A DNA stretch of 19,320 nucleotides from an uncultured bacterium. Its GTDB lineage: Bacteria; Bacillota; Clostridia; Lachnospirales; Lachnospiraceae. Below are positions 1 to 7,033 of this stretch, in pieces. The stretch's first letter is position 1. Every line of letters begins with the position of its first letter. The notes beneath the pieces are model-generated. The model had not been told where the DNA came from, ran no database searches, and saw only the letters and a program-made list of their open reading frames with translations. The position numbers and the translations under genes were made by a program. Where the stretch lies: positions 1 through 19,320 of the forward strand of contig CALFUE010000169.1 of NCBI GenBank assembly GCA_937916345.1, given 5' to 3'.

Positions 1-1118
1 CCCTTAAAAGCCCCGGTTTTTACGGCGAGTACGATGGCTGAATTGGCATTACCGCTCCCCCTGTCGGAATAACTCATGCCGTTGACTGTAAGCATCCCTT
101 TTGCCGCCGATGAATTGACCACATATCCCCCCGGGCACATGCAAAAAGAATAGACGTTCCTTAAACCGTTGTAGGTGAGCTTGTATGAGGCCGGCGGAAA
201 CCTTTTATCCATCATGCCATAGGTATATTCATCGATCATACTCTGGGGGTGTTCTACGCGCAGCCCAAAGGCAAAGCCTTTCTGCTCCATCGAAACGCCG
301 CGGGAATACAGCATTTCAAGGGTATCTGTAGCGGAGTGCCCCAGGGCTGTGACTAAATAACTGCATTCCATCTCACTTCCGTCAGAGAGGAACACTGAGC
401 TGATACGTCCGTCTGATATCCTGATATCCGATACGGCCTTGCCGAATATATATCTCCCGCCCAGCCTTACGATCTCATGTCTGATATTTTTTACTACATT
501 GATCAGGACATCAGTCCCCACATGCGGCTTTGCGTCGGTAAGTATTTGCCCCCCGGCGCCAAACTCCGCGAAAGTATTTAATATAAATCTGATATATCCG
601 TTATTATCCTTGATCCCGGTCTCCAGCTTCCCGTCGGAAAAGCTGCCTGCTCCTCCCTCTCCGAAGAGAACATTGGAGCTCTCGTTTAATATTCCCTCTT
701 CCCAGAAGGCCTCCACATCGCGTTTTCTGATGTCTACTGGCTGTCCCCTCTCTATTATTACGGGACAAAGACCGGCACGAGCCAGAACAAGTCCCGCAAA
801 CATCCCCGCGGGACCGCTTCCTGCTATAATTATCTTTATATCGCTCTTTAAGCTTACAGAAAGCGCCTCGTAGACCACTCTTTTTGTTTTTGAGAGATGA
901 GGCAGTTTCTTTTCCAAAAGCTTTTCTTCTGTCTTTTCCGGCAGAGTGACATGAACCGTGTATACATAAAAAATATCCGGCTTTTTTCTGGGATCTATGG
1001 CGTGGCGGACAACCTCGTAGTCGAACTTTCCGCTGATATTCAGCAATTTCTTAATTTTTTTTTCAAGAGCAGCTTCATCACTTCCGAAGGGAAGCCGAAC
1101 TTCCGTTAATGTAAGCAT
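1..1118 (-). CDS. FAD-dependent oxidoreductase, COG2509-like (3' end outside window)
   Basis: My own reading of the minus strand gives an uninterrupted frame from an ATG at 1118 to the left edge: 372 residues with no stop, so the C-terminus is missing. A lysine-rich N-terminal domain (about residues 1-90) precedes a Rossmann FAD-binding motif IAGSGPAGMFAG (98-109) and the FGEGGAGSFSDGKL stretch (152-165) typical of the COG2509 group of uncharacterised FAD-dependent dehydrogenases, usually about 530 residues long. GHSATDT (260-266) and CMCPGGYVVNSSA (326-338) are also characteristic. The start codon lies 13 bases inside the end of the upstream flavoprotein gene, with GGGGAT as a plausible ribosome binding site, so the two are probably translationally coupled. 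Substrate and physiological role are unknown for the family. Family call is confident; function is not. Confidence 0.9.
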   Translation of the reverse strand, partial: MLTLTEVRLPFGSDEAALEKKIKKLLNISGKFDYEVVRHAIDPRKKPDIFYVYTVHVTLPEKTEEKLLEKKLPHLSKTKRVVYEALSVSLKSDIKIIIAGSGPAGMFAGLVLARAGLCPVIIERGQPVDIRKRDVEAFWEEGILNESSNVLFGEGGAGSFSDGKLETGIKDNNGYIRFILNTFAEFGAGGQILTDAKPHVGTDVLINVVKNIRHEIVRLGGRYIFGKAVSDIRISDGRISSVFLSDGSEMECSYLVTALGHSATDTLEMLYSRGVSMEQKGFAFGLRVEHPQSMIDEYTYGMMDKRFPPASYKLTYNGLRNVYSFCMCPGGYVVNSSAAKGMLTVNGMSYSDRGSGNANSAIVLAVKTGAFK

Positions 1119-2347
1119 TTTTCTATCCCCATCGCTGCAATGCGCGCCGTAGTAAAGGCATAAAGCAGATTATATCCCCCGCAGATACCCGCGCAGTCCG
1201 TCATCTCTCCCGCAAAAAACAGACCTTTCAGACGCTTTGACATCATATTTTGGGTGTTTATCTCAGATAACAGGATGCCTCCCCTTGTGACCTGGGCATG
1301 GTCGAAGCCCTTGGTTCCGGTAATATTCAGGCGATAATCCTTTGCCAGAGAAATAAAGCTATTTATGTCGCATCTATCCCCAAGCCTTTTTATTATGACA
1401 TCTGAAAGCTTTGGGGAGAGGAGCCCGGTAAACAGCTCCTCAAAACTCCTGCCCCTCATATACGGTGTTTCAGTCAACTTTTTATAGCTTTTAATAAGCT
1501 CATCCCTGCCGTATTCAGGCAAAAGATCGATGGAAAGAATACACCTTCGCTTATCATCATAATACAAGGAGAGATCAAAGATGCATATACCGGAGACTCC
1601 ATAGTCTGTGATCTGCAGCTCCCCCTCTTCTTTTCTTACGGGCTCTCCGTCCACAAACAGTGTGACTGCAGCAGCGGTCCTGACGCCTTTCGCAGCGGTC
1701 AATGCATTATCATCAGCGGTAAATGCTGTAAGGGCAGGCAATTGCTTAGCTATGGAATGGAACAGTCCATCCTTCAGATACAAGAATCCCGATCCGTCGC
1801 TTCCGGTGTTTTTATAGGAGCAGCCTCCGGTGGCGAGCAGCAGGGTTTTTGAACTGTAATCACCTTCCTTCGTCTCTATGATAAAGCTGTCCTTTTTTTC
1901 TATATTTCTCACTCCCACGCCGGTGATTATACTGATATTCCCCTTTAGTCTTTCGCATTCCAGCATCAGTAGCTTTTTTACGGCGGCAGCACCCCCGCCT
2001 CTGGGGTAATAGCCGTCCCTCACTTTTCTAAATGGCATGCCTCTCTCTGCAAAGAAGCAAATCAGGTCGTCCACGCATGTCTCGGATAATATCTCAGATA
2101 CCTTTTCGATATTTTTACTCACATAACAGTTTTCGACCGAAATATCACGGGCAGGGGCTATGTTGCACTCCCCGTTCCCCGTCATGAGAAGCTTTTTTAA
2201 GGGTGCCTCCTTGTGTTCCAGTATAAGGACAGATGTGCCCCTTTCCGCAAGAAATATGGCAGCTACCACACCGGAAAAGCCACCCCCTATAATACAACAA
2301 TCGGGGGAAAGATCGTCTTCCCCCCGTTCACTATCCGAGTTCCTCAA
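1106..2347 (-). CDS. BaiN/HI0933-family FAD-binding flavoprotein
   Basis: A 413-residue protein of the HI0933/BaiN-like NAD(P)/FAD-dependent oxidoreductase family. The N-terminal dinucleotide-binding motif is CIIGGGFSG (18-26), followed by the family signature KKLLMTGNGECN (51-62), where an R is more usual than this E before CN. The C-terminus has FFAGEMTDCAGICGGYNLLYA (from about 382), the conserved second FAD contact. Family members are soluble flavoproteins of mostly unknown substrate; BaiN acts in bile-acid dehydroxylation in some gut clostridia, but sequence similarity alone does not justify that activity here. The chosen start is TTG at 2347, with GGAAAGGA eight bases upstream; no ATG lies before the Rossmann motif. 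The start is 17 bases inside the end of rsfS, and the stop overlaps the next flavoprotein, so this looks like the tail of the obgE-rsfS operon. Confidence 0.92.
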   Translation of the reverse strand: MRNSDSERGEDDLSPDCCIIGGGFSGVVAAIFLAERGTSVLILEHKEAPLKKLLMTGNGECNIAPARDISVENCYVSKNIEKVSEILSETCVDDLICFFAERGMPFRKVRDGYYPRGGGAAAVKKLLMLECERLKGNISIITGVGVRNIEKKDSFIIETKEGDYSSKTLLLATGGCSYKNTGSDGSGFLYLKDGLFHSIAKQLPALTAFTADDNALTAAKGVRTAAAVTLFVDGEPVRKEEGELQITDYGVSGICIFDLSLYYDDKRRCILSIDLLPEYGRDELIKSYKKLTETPYMRGRSFEELFTGLLSPKLSDVIIKRLGDRCDINSFISLAKDYRLNITGTKGFDHAQVTRGGILLSEINTQNMMSKRLKGLFFAGEMTDCAGICGGYNLLYAFTTARIAAMGIEKCLH

Positions 2348-2684
2348 TATCTATTTCCTTTCCGTCTCCCCAGATGCGCTCCAGGTTGTAGAAAAGCCTG
2401 TCGTCCCTGGAAAAGATATGAACAATGATCTCCCCGTAATCCATGAGGATCCAGCTGGAATTCCTGTTTCCCTCTATCTGTTTGAGTGTGGCGCCGGCTT
2501 TACCGAGCTGTTCGTCCACCTCATCCTTCATGGCTTCCAGCTGTGAGGAATTCCCTCCCGTGGCTATGACAAAATAGTCCGAGATCACCGAAATCCCCCT
2601 TATGTCAAGCACCCTGATATCTTCACCCTTCTTGGCGGCAAGCGCCGAATAGGCTACCTTAACAAATTCTGCTGCTCTTTCCAT
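2331..2684 (-). CDS. rsfS: Ribosome silencing factor RsfS
   Basis: A 117-residue protein matching RsfS (Iojap/DUF143) along its whole length. The family binds ribosomal protein L14 on the 50S subunit and blocks joining with 30S when nutrients are scarce. Visible family motifs are VLDIRGISVISDYFVIATG (25-43), the segment around SSQLEAMKDEVDEQL (46-60), and the C-terminal SSWILMDYGEIIVHIFS (76-92). ATG at 2684 follows a GGAG site that overlaps the end of the upstream membrane-protein gene. Its place after obgE, yhbY and yqeK is the normal Firmicutes neighbourhood, linking ribosome assembly and ribosome dormancy functions. Nothing looks degraded. Confidence 0.96.
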   Translation of the reverse strand: MERAAEFVKVAYSALAAKKGEDIRVLDIRGISVISDYFVIATGGNSSQLEAMKDEVDEQLGKAGATLKQIEGNRNSSWILMDYGEIIVHIFSRDDRLFYNLERIWGDGKEIDIEELG

Positions 2685-2687
2685 ACA

Positions 2688-3197
2688 TTACGCTCCGTAA
2701 TTCTTTTTTATGACCTTTGAAGGTATACGCCTCTTTATCTCCGTAATCATCTCATCTGAGGGCTGAAATACGATTCGCTTGCTGCCAGCGGTCTGATTAG
2801 TTATGATCTGCCATTTGTCAAGTTTCTCCTCAGGACTTGAAAAATCGCAGATTTTTAGGTTTCTTCCGGCATAGCCATCCAGCTCCGGCGAGCTCTCCCT
2901 TGCCATGATCTCGATGTCTGAGAGATTAACGGTAAAGAGGAACTTTCTCCTGGATCGCCCCCTGACTCTGGCAAAATCGATGGTATCGTTCACGAATGTG
3001 TAATCGTAGTCTATCACTATTCCCAGATAAAAATACCACGCCAGAAATACGGCAGCAGCAAAGGGAATAAAAAAGATAAGCGGCTGTACAAACATCGCTA
3101 TGAGCGAGATGACCGCCAAAACTATCATCAGGTAAAACAAAATCCTCGATTTCACATTATTTGAGATGGAAACCGAATCTTCTACATAAGAATCCAT
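2688..3197 (-). CDS. Small membrane protein of unknown function (possibly DUF6106-like)
   Basis: A 169-residue protein I cannot assign to a function. Residues about 19-38 and 40-62 form two adjacent hydrophobic helices, followed by a soluble domain rich in beta-type segments. The segment from about 63, IDYDYTFVNDTIDFARV, followed by a basic RGRSRRK (79-85), resembles Clostridia membrane proteins annotated as DUF6106; this comparison is from memory. The polar N-terminus and the basic stretch after the second helix fit a hairpin membrane anchor with a cytosolic domain. ATG at 3197 has a GGAGG site seven bases upstream. It sits between yqeK and rsfS, a position often taken by a LytR-type or other gene in Firmicutes. 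Reality as a gene is clear from spacing and codon structure; the role is open. Confidence 0.85.
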   Translation of the reverse strand: MDSYVEDSVSISNNVKSRILFYLMIVLAVISLIAMFVQPLIFFIPFAAAVFLAWYFYLGIVIDYDYTFVNDTIDFARVRGRSRRKFLFTVNLSDIEIMARESSPELDGYAGRNLKICDFSSPEEKLDKWQIITNQTAGSKRIVFQPSDEMITEIKRRIPSKVIKKNYGA

Positions 3198-3209
3198 AAA
3201 AACCTCCGG

Positions 3210-3821
3210 TTAAACTACTATTTTTGTACTTCTTACGTTGTTTCTGTCGTTTATCAGACCGCGGAAAACCTCGTAGGCCTCTTCCGTGGCGGGATCCACG
3301 ACCTTTCCCCTCTCCTTCAGGTGAGCCATTGAGCTGTCAATTATGAGAAAGATAGCCCGATCCAGATCTCTGAACGCTATGCGTCGTATTCCGTCGATAT
3401 TCGGCAATTCTCCACGGTAAGGCTCAATGTAATCGGCCACATAGATGATCTTGTCCAGAAGGTTCATCTCCTTATCGCCTGTGGTGTGCTTTCTGATTGC
3501 GGATATGATCTCCTCCGACTCGATACCGTAGATATCCCTTGCCAGTGCCGCCCCCAGCTTTGCGTGTATCAGTGAGTGGTTATTAATCTCAAATTCGCTG
3601 AGAAAAACATTGTGTTTTTTGCAGAGGGAGAGCATCTCATCCTCAGGGTAGCATTTTGCGCAGTCGTGGAGGACTCCGGCTATCATAGCTTTGTCTATGT
3701 CCTCTCCATGAGCCATGGCGAGATTTCCCGCGGTATACATAACGCCAAGTGTGTGCTCGTAGCGCTCCTTAGTCAGAACCTTTTTAATTTTCTTCCTAAG
3801 ATCGTTAAGCCTTTCGTTCAT
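3210..3821 (-). CDS. yqeK: HD-domain diadenosine tetraphosphate hydrolase YqeK
   Basis: A 203-residue HD-superfamily protein of the YqeK family, known to hydrolyse Ap4A symmetrically to ADP. Metal-binding residues are all visible: H23 in the first helix, the HD pair H52-D53 in AGVLHDCAKCYPE (48-60), H82 in NHSLIHAKLGA (81-91), H112 in RKHTTGD (110-116) and D130 in YVADYIEPYRG (127-137). Length matches the family. ATG at 3821 follows a GAGGT site in the short gap after yhbY. In most Firmicutes nadD lies directly upstream of yqeK, sometimes fused to it; here only 13 bases separate yhbY from yqeK and nadD is absent. Confidence 0.95.
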   Translation of the reverse strand: MNERLNDLRKKIKKVLTKERYEHTLGVMYTAGNLAMAHGEDIDKAMIAGVLHDCAKCYPEDEMLSLCKKHNVFLSEFEINNHSLIHAKLGAALARDIYGIESEEIISAIRKHTTGDKEMNLLDKIIYVADYIEPYRGELPNIDGIRRIAFRDLDRAIFLIIDSSMAHLKERGKVVDPATEEAYEVFRGLINDRNNVRSTKIVV

Positions 3822-3834
3822 TATTTAACCTCAC

Positions 3835-4128
3835 TTAACCTCGAAGTTTTATTATATCTTTTTTTGAAGGTCTGTACAACACAATTTTTTTGCCGATCAC
3901 GGTAACGACCACGGAATGCGTCCTCTCAGCTATGGTATTCGCCAGAGTCCTTACATTATCAGCGCAGTTTTTCAGAACGGATAGCTTTATCAGTTCCCTG
4001 GCGTTCAAAGCCTGATCTATCCCCTCTATCATCTCCGGTGTAAGTGAGTTCTTCCCTATCTGAAAGATCGCCGTCTCAACGCTTGCGAGGCTCTTCAGCT
4101 TCGCTCGTTCCTTACTCGTCAGTTCCAT
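3835..4128 (-). CDS. yhbY: CRM-domain RNA-binding protein YhbY (ribosome assembly)
   Basis: A 97-residue protein made of a single CRM (YhbY) domain, a small RNA-binding fold linked to assembly of the 50S subunit. The start MELTSKERAKLKSLA, the IGKNSLTP loop (23-30, corresponding to the family GxxG-type RNA-contact region), the segment NARELIKLSV (42-51) and the C-terminal VVVTVIGKKIVLYRPS (73-88) are all typical. ATG at 4128 lies 15 bases after the obgE stop. Pairing with obgE is the usual arrangement and fits a joint role in large-subunit maturation. Confidence 0.95.
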   Translation of the reverse strand: MELTSKERAKLKSLASVETAIFQIGKNSLTPEMIEGIDQALNARELIKLSVLKNCADNVRTLANTIAERTHSVVVTVIGKKIVLYRPSKKDIIKLRG

Positions 4129-4143
4129 ATCAAACCTCGTTTG

Positions 4144-5424
4144 TCACCTGTAATATTCAAAAGAAAATCCGCTCATATTTACCGTGTCACCATCGGAAAT
4201 ACCGAGCTTTACCAATTCGTCAAGTATACCGTTCTCCTTGAGAAATTTCTGGAAGAAAGAGAAACCCTTCTCTGATTCCAGATTTGTATACCCCATCATC
4301 TTGTCGATGCGGTAGCCTTCCACAAAGTATTCGCCATCTGACTCGTATACTCTGATCTCGTCATCCTTTTGCCTGAGAAGTGCAGGGTCATATTCGGAAA
4401 CGAAAACCTCCGCCTCCTCACCGTTTTCCGTCAAAAGTTCATAGGCTCTGGAAATAAGCTCCCTGACACCCTCTTTTGTCACTGCGGATACCATGAATAT
4501 TTCAGCATCGGGATAGGCGCCTTTGATAAGAGACAGCGCGATCTCCCGCTCATCCTCATCCATGGCGTCAACCTTGTTTGCGGCGATGAGCTGCGGCTTT
4601 TTCGACAATTCCTCCGAAAACAGCGCCAGCTCCTTATTTATGGCTTCAATGTCACGAACCGGGTCTCTGCCTTCCACAGATGCAGCATCTACTACATGTA
4701 TGAGCACACGGCATCTCTGTATATGGCGCAGGAAATCATGACCCAATCCAACTCCGTCGCTTGCCCCCTCAATGAGCCCCGGTATATCTGCGAGAACAAA
4801 GCCGTTCCCGTCGCCGATATCGACCACTCCCAGATTCGGACTCAAGGTCGTGAAATGATATTCCGCGATCTTTGGGCGGGCGTTTGACACAGATGAGAGG
4901 AAGGTAGATTTGCCCACACTCGGGTAACCTATCAGTCCCACATCAGCTATCACCTTCAGCTCCAGTATAACCTCAAGCTCTATGGCGTCCTCACCGGGCT
5001 TCGCATATCTGGGAGCCTGCATAGAAGAGGTAGCAAAATGCTGATTACCTATACCTCCCTTGCCGCCCTTAAGGATGAGCTGTTTTTCGTTCTTTCCCGA
5101 CATATCACAGATGATTTGTCCGGACGAAGCCTCTCTGATGAGGGTTCCGGGAGGGACAGGAAGGATAAGATCCTCTCCCTTTTTTCCGTGGCGGTTCTTC
5201 TTTCCGCCCTCCTCACCGCTCTCTGCCACGAATTTTCGCTTGTGGCGATAGTCGCTTAGGGTGTTCATACCCTGATCTACCATAAAATAAACGCTTCCAC
5301 CGTCACCGCCGTCACCGCCGTCGGGTCCTCCATCAGGCACATACTTCTCCCTGCGGAAGCTGACATGCCCGTCTCCCCCCTTACCGGATCTGATGATGAT
5401 CTTTGAATAGTCAACAAAACCCAT
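4144..5424 (-). CDS. obgE: Ribosome assembly GTPase Obg (CgtA)
   Basis: A 426-residue Obg GTPase with the full three-domain layout. The glycine-rich Obg fold covers about 1-158, including GGPDGGDGGDGGSV (32-45). The G domain has G1 GYPSVGKST (166-174), G2 near FTTLSPNLG (191-199), G3 DIPG (213-216) and G4 NKVD (283-286). An OCT domain occupies about 346-426. Obg binds the 50S subunit and is an essential assembly and stress-linked GTPase. I chose the ATG at 5424, giving the conserved beginning GFVDYSKIIIRSGKGGDGH; it has a GAGG about ten bases upstream, while the earlier in-frame ATG at 5451 has no ribosome binding site. A strong hairpin lies just upstream, between rpmA and this gene, so expression probably depends on read-through. 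Confidence 0.97.
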   Translation of the reverse strand: MGFVDYSKIIIRSGKGGDGHVSFRREKYVPDGGPDGGDGGDGGSVYFMVDQGMNTLSDYRHKRKFVAESGEEGGKKNRHGKKGEDLILPVPPGTLIREASSGQIICDMSGKNEKQLILKGGKGGIGNQHFATSSMQAPRYAKPGEDAIELEVILELKVIADVGLIGYPSVGKSTFLSSVSNARPKIAEYHFTTLSPNLGVVDIGDGNGFVLADIPGLIEGASDGVGLGHDFLRHIQRCRVLIHVVDAASVEGRDPVRDIEAINKELALFSEELSKKPQLIAANKVDAMDEDEREIALSLIKGAYPDAEIFMVSAVTKEGVRELISRAYELLTENGEEAEVFVSEYDPALLRQKDDEIRVYESDGEYFVEGYRIDKMMGYTNLESEKGFSFFQKFLKENGILDELVKLGISDGDTVNMSGFSFEYYR

Positions 5425-5450
5425 GAGTGATAATTCCTCTGTAATTAACA

Positions 5451-5484
5451 TAAAATAACGAAAGGGCTGCCGAATGGCAGCCCT
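5451..5484 (-). terminator. Hairpin between rpmA and obgE, likely intrinsic (leaky) terminator
   Basis: On the minus strand AGGGCTGCC, a four-base loop and GGCAGCCCT form a perfect 9-bp GC-rich stem (5463-5471 paired with 5476-5484), followed by the T-rich TTCGTTATTTTA. It starts 15 bases after the rpmA stop. The T tract is interrupted, and only about 26 bases lie between its end and the obgE start, too little for a separate promoter. Partial termination, or an RNA processing or stability element lowering obgE relative to the ribosomal proteins, fits best. Confidence 0.75.
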
Positions 5485-5499
5485 AAATTCAACGAAAAA

Positions 5500-5784
5500 T
5501 TATTCTGCTACAGGATAAACCGAAGCTACTTTCTTGTCTCTGCCTTTTCTCTCGAAGCGCAAAACTCCGTCAACCGTAGCAAAAAGGGTATCGTCTCTTC
5601 CGATGCCCACATTTGTGCCCGGATGGATCCTTGTTCCTCTCTGCCTGTAAAGGATGTTTCCTGCCTTTACAAACTGTCCGTCAGCGCGCTTTGCGCCGAG
5701 TCTCTTCGACTCGGAATCGCGGCCGTTCTTTGTGGAACCGACTCCCTTTTTATGGGCGAAAAACTGTAAATTCATTGCTATCAT
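5500..5784 (-). CDS. rpmA: 50S ribosomal protein L27 with Prp-cleavable N-terminus
   Basis: A 94-residue L27. The body GVGSTKNGRDSESKRLGAKR (15-34), the RQRGTRIHPG segment (48-57) and the C-terminal ASVYPVAE are near-canonical. The N-terminus MIAMNLQFF-AHKKG carries the nine-residue extension found in Firmicutes L27, which Prp removes after the FF pair to expose the mature end that reaches the peptidyl-transferase centre. The ATG at 5784 is chosen because GGAGG lies seven bases upstream; the upstream GTG at 5790 is too close to that site and the ATG at 5775 too far. The gene starts two bases after the prp stop, so its ribosome binding site is inside prp. Confidence 0.97.
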   Translation of the reverse strand: MIAMNLQFFAHKKGVGSTKNGRDSESKRLGAKRADGQFVKAGNILYRQRGTRIHPGTNVGIGRDDTLFATVDGVLRFERKGRDKKVASVYPVAE

Positions 5785-5786
5785 GC

Positions 5787-6116
5787 TCACACCTCCGAAT
5801 AATCCACTTTCACATGTCCCCTGTAGGAATTACTGATACTCTTTATCCCGAGCTCCAGGCTTTTCAGCAGGATATCGCACTCTACGGAGGGAATGTCCTT
5901 TATCCTAAGCTCTATCACGGTATTTTCCGCGGAAACAAACTGCTCACACCTGTCATCGGTCAGAGTCGAAATGGAGTTTACGGCATTTATGGTCAGTGCC
6001 GATATACCGGCACACACAACATCGGATCCGTATGCGGCGAAGCCGGCGTGATCCTCTGCCCTGAAACCCACTAATGAGCCATTATCCCTGTCCCGATAAA
6101 AGGTAAAATTAGTCAT
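5787..6116 (-). CDS. prp: Ribosomal-processing cysteine protease Prp
   Basis: A 109-residue cysteine protease of the Prp (YsxB) family. The catalytic dyad is visible: H23 in AEDHAGFAAYG (20-30) and C35 in DVVCAGISAL (32-41). The family removes the N-terminal extension of L27, an essential step in Firmicutes, and the L27 extension with its FF cleavage site is encoded directly downstream. The ATG overlaps the rplU stop in an ATGA arrangement, implying translational coupling. The gene always sits between rplU and rpmA in organisms with the L27 extension, and the pair is intact here. Confidence 0.96.
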   Translation of the reverse strand: MTNFTFYRDRDNGSLVGFRAEDHAGFAAYGSDVVCAGISALTINAVNSISTLTDDRCEQFVSAENTVIELRIKDIPSVECDILLKSLELGIKSISNSYRGHVKVDYSEV

Positions 6117-6418
6117 GCGTTGATCTTTTCGATCTTAAGCTTTGTAAATGGCTGTCTGTGACCGCTTTTCTTGTGATATCCGGTCTTTCTCTTGTACTTG
6201 TAGACAACTACCTTTTTTGCTTTTCCTTCACAGATGACGCTCGCCTCAACTGTTGCGTTCTTAACGTCATCGCCTACCTTCAGCTCACCGTCACTTACTG
6301 CGCGAACATCCTCAAAAGTGTACTTTTCTCCCTCGTTCAAACCTAATTTTTCGACGAGGATCACATCTCCTTCGGATACGCGGTATTGCTTTGAGCCTGT
6401 CTCAATAACTGCGTACAT
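6113..6418 (-). CDS. rplU: 50S ribosomal protein L21
   Basis: A 101-residue L21, the normal length. It begins MYAVIETGSKQYRVSEGD and ends with the rRNA-binding KRKTGYHKKSGHRQPFTKLK region (about 77-96). An upstream in-frame ATG at 6514 would add 32 unrelated residues but falls within the promoter and leader, so it is rejected. The ATG at 6418 has GGAGG (6424-6428) five bases upstream. It is the first gene of an rplU-prp-rpmA unit with its own promoter and structured leader. Confidence 0.97.
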   Translation of the reverse strand: MYAVIETGSKQYRVSEGDVILVEKLGLNEGEKYTFEDVRAVSDGELKVGDDVKNATVEASVICEGKAKKVVVYKYKRKTGYHKKSGHRQPFTKLKIEKINA

Positions 6419-6492
6419 TTTTTCCTCCAAGATCGCCGGATTTGGTGGTACCTGCCTTTGGCACACTTTACAGACCACTCCGAGCGGCATAC
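6419..6492 (-). promoter_or_regulatory. Structured 5' leader of rplU (probable L21 leader)
   Basis: The roughly 74-base untranslated leader between the predicted transcription start and rplU can fold. An outer stem pairs GUGGU (6478-6474) with ACCAC (6449-6445). Inside it is a small hairpin UGCC-AAA-GGCA (6463-6453). The Shine-Dalgarno GGAGG follows. Many Firmicutes carry a conserved L21 leader thought to let L21 or a partner repress its own operon. Location and folding support that call; I could not run a covariance-model search. A factor-free 5' UTR is the alternative. Confidence 0.6.
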
Positions 6493-6498
6493 TCGATA

Positions 6499-6527
6499 AT
6501 ACTAGCAAATCCATGGAAATAAGTCAA
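6499..6527 (-). promoter_or_regulatory. Sigma-A-type promoter of rplU-prp-rpmA
   Basis: On the minus strand TTGACT (6527-6522) and TAGTAT (6504-6499) are separated by exactly 17 bases, a near-consensus housekeeping promoter. An A-rich run ending the gtrA-like gene lies just upstream of the -35 box and could act as an UP element, as expected for a ribosomal protein promoter. It begins four bases after the stop of the upstream gene, so the ribosomal operon can be transcribed independently of the motility side. Confidence 0.8.
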
Positions 6528-6530
6528 GGA

Positions 6531-6956
6531 CTATTTTTTTTCAAGAAATTTTTTTCTTGAAAAGAAATTGTAAAGTGTAACCACTCCGGTGGCAAAAAGC
6601 TTTGCTACGACATTGATATGCTTATCGGTGAGGTGCACCTGCAGAAATGCGGAATTTGGGTATATTCCGTCTATGCACACGAGCAGGATCATCTCATTTA
6701 AAATAAGCCCTATTAAAGAAAGAATCGCAAACACACCGAACTCGCGCCTGCGGGATATATCATCCCTGTGCTTAAACACAAATTTCATGCTGAGATAATA
6801 ATTGACCACCATAGATACAAGAAAGCCCGCGACTCCGGCGATCAGATACGGTATCCCCAGCACATTCGCGCACAGCGTATACAGCCCTATATCAACGATC
6901 GTGGCAATAATCCCGACTATGCCAAAATGTAAAAATTGAACAGCAAAATCACGCAT
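6531..6956 (-). CDS. GtrA-like membrane protein
   Basis: A 141-residue integral membrane protein of the GtrA family, which flips or supports flipping of polyprenyl-linked sugars in O-antigen, teichoic acid or arabinogalactan modification. Four hydrophobic segments lie at about 10-30, 36-58, 74-96 and 115-133. Family motifs are FGIVGIIATIVDIGLY (11-26), VNYYLSMKFVF (51-61) and a C-terminal YNFFSRKKF (129-137). ATG at 6956 has GAGG seven bases upstream. No glycosyltransferase, its usual partner, is adjacent, so the pathway is unknown. The lysine-rich end is encoded by long A runs that form an AT-only palindrome next to the rplU promoter. It occupies the slot where gmk would normally follow remA. 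Confidence 0.88.
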   Translation of the reverse strand: MRDFAVQFLHFGIVGIIATIVDIGLYTLCANVLGIPYLIAGVAGFLVSMVVNYYLSMKFVFKHRDDISRRREFGVFAILSLIGLILNEMILLVCIDGIYPNSAFLQVHLTDKHINVVAKLFATGVVTLYNFFSRKKFLEKK

Positions 6957-7033
6957 GTCTCTTCCTCATATGTCTGCGGAATTCGGGAAAATCCCTCACT
7001 GCCGACATACTCCCGACAAAAATTCGACAATTC

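Noticed and set aside
1106..2347. Bile-acid dehydroxylation role (BaiN) for the flavoprotein
   Set aside because: The family is broad and no other bai genes are present in the window; only family membership is supported.
6419..6514. 32-residue N-terminal extension of L21 from an upstream ATG
   Set aside because: The extension lies across the promoter -10 region and leader, has no family match, and the internal ATG has a good ribosome binding site.
6957..7016. A 19-codon frame (MSAVRDFPEFRRHMRKRHA) in the remA to GtrA gap
   Set aside because: No suitable ribosome binding site spacing and no support beyond being open; probably chance, though it overlaps the downstream start.
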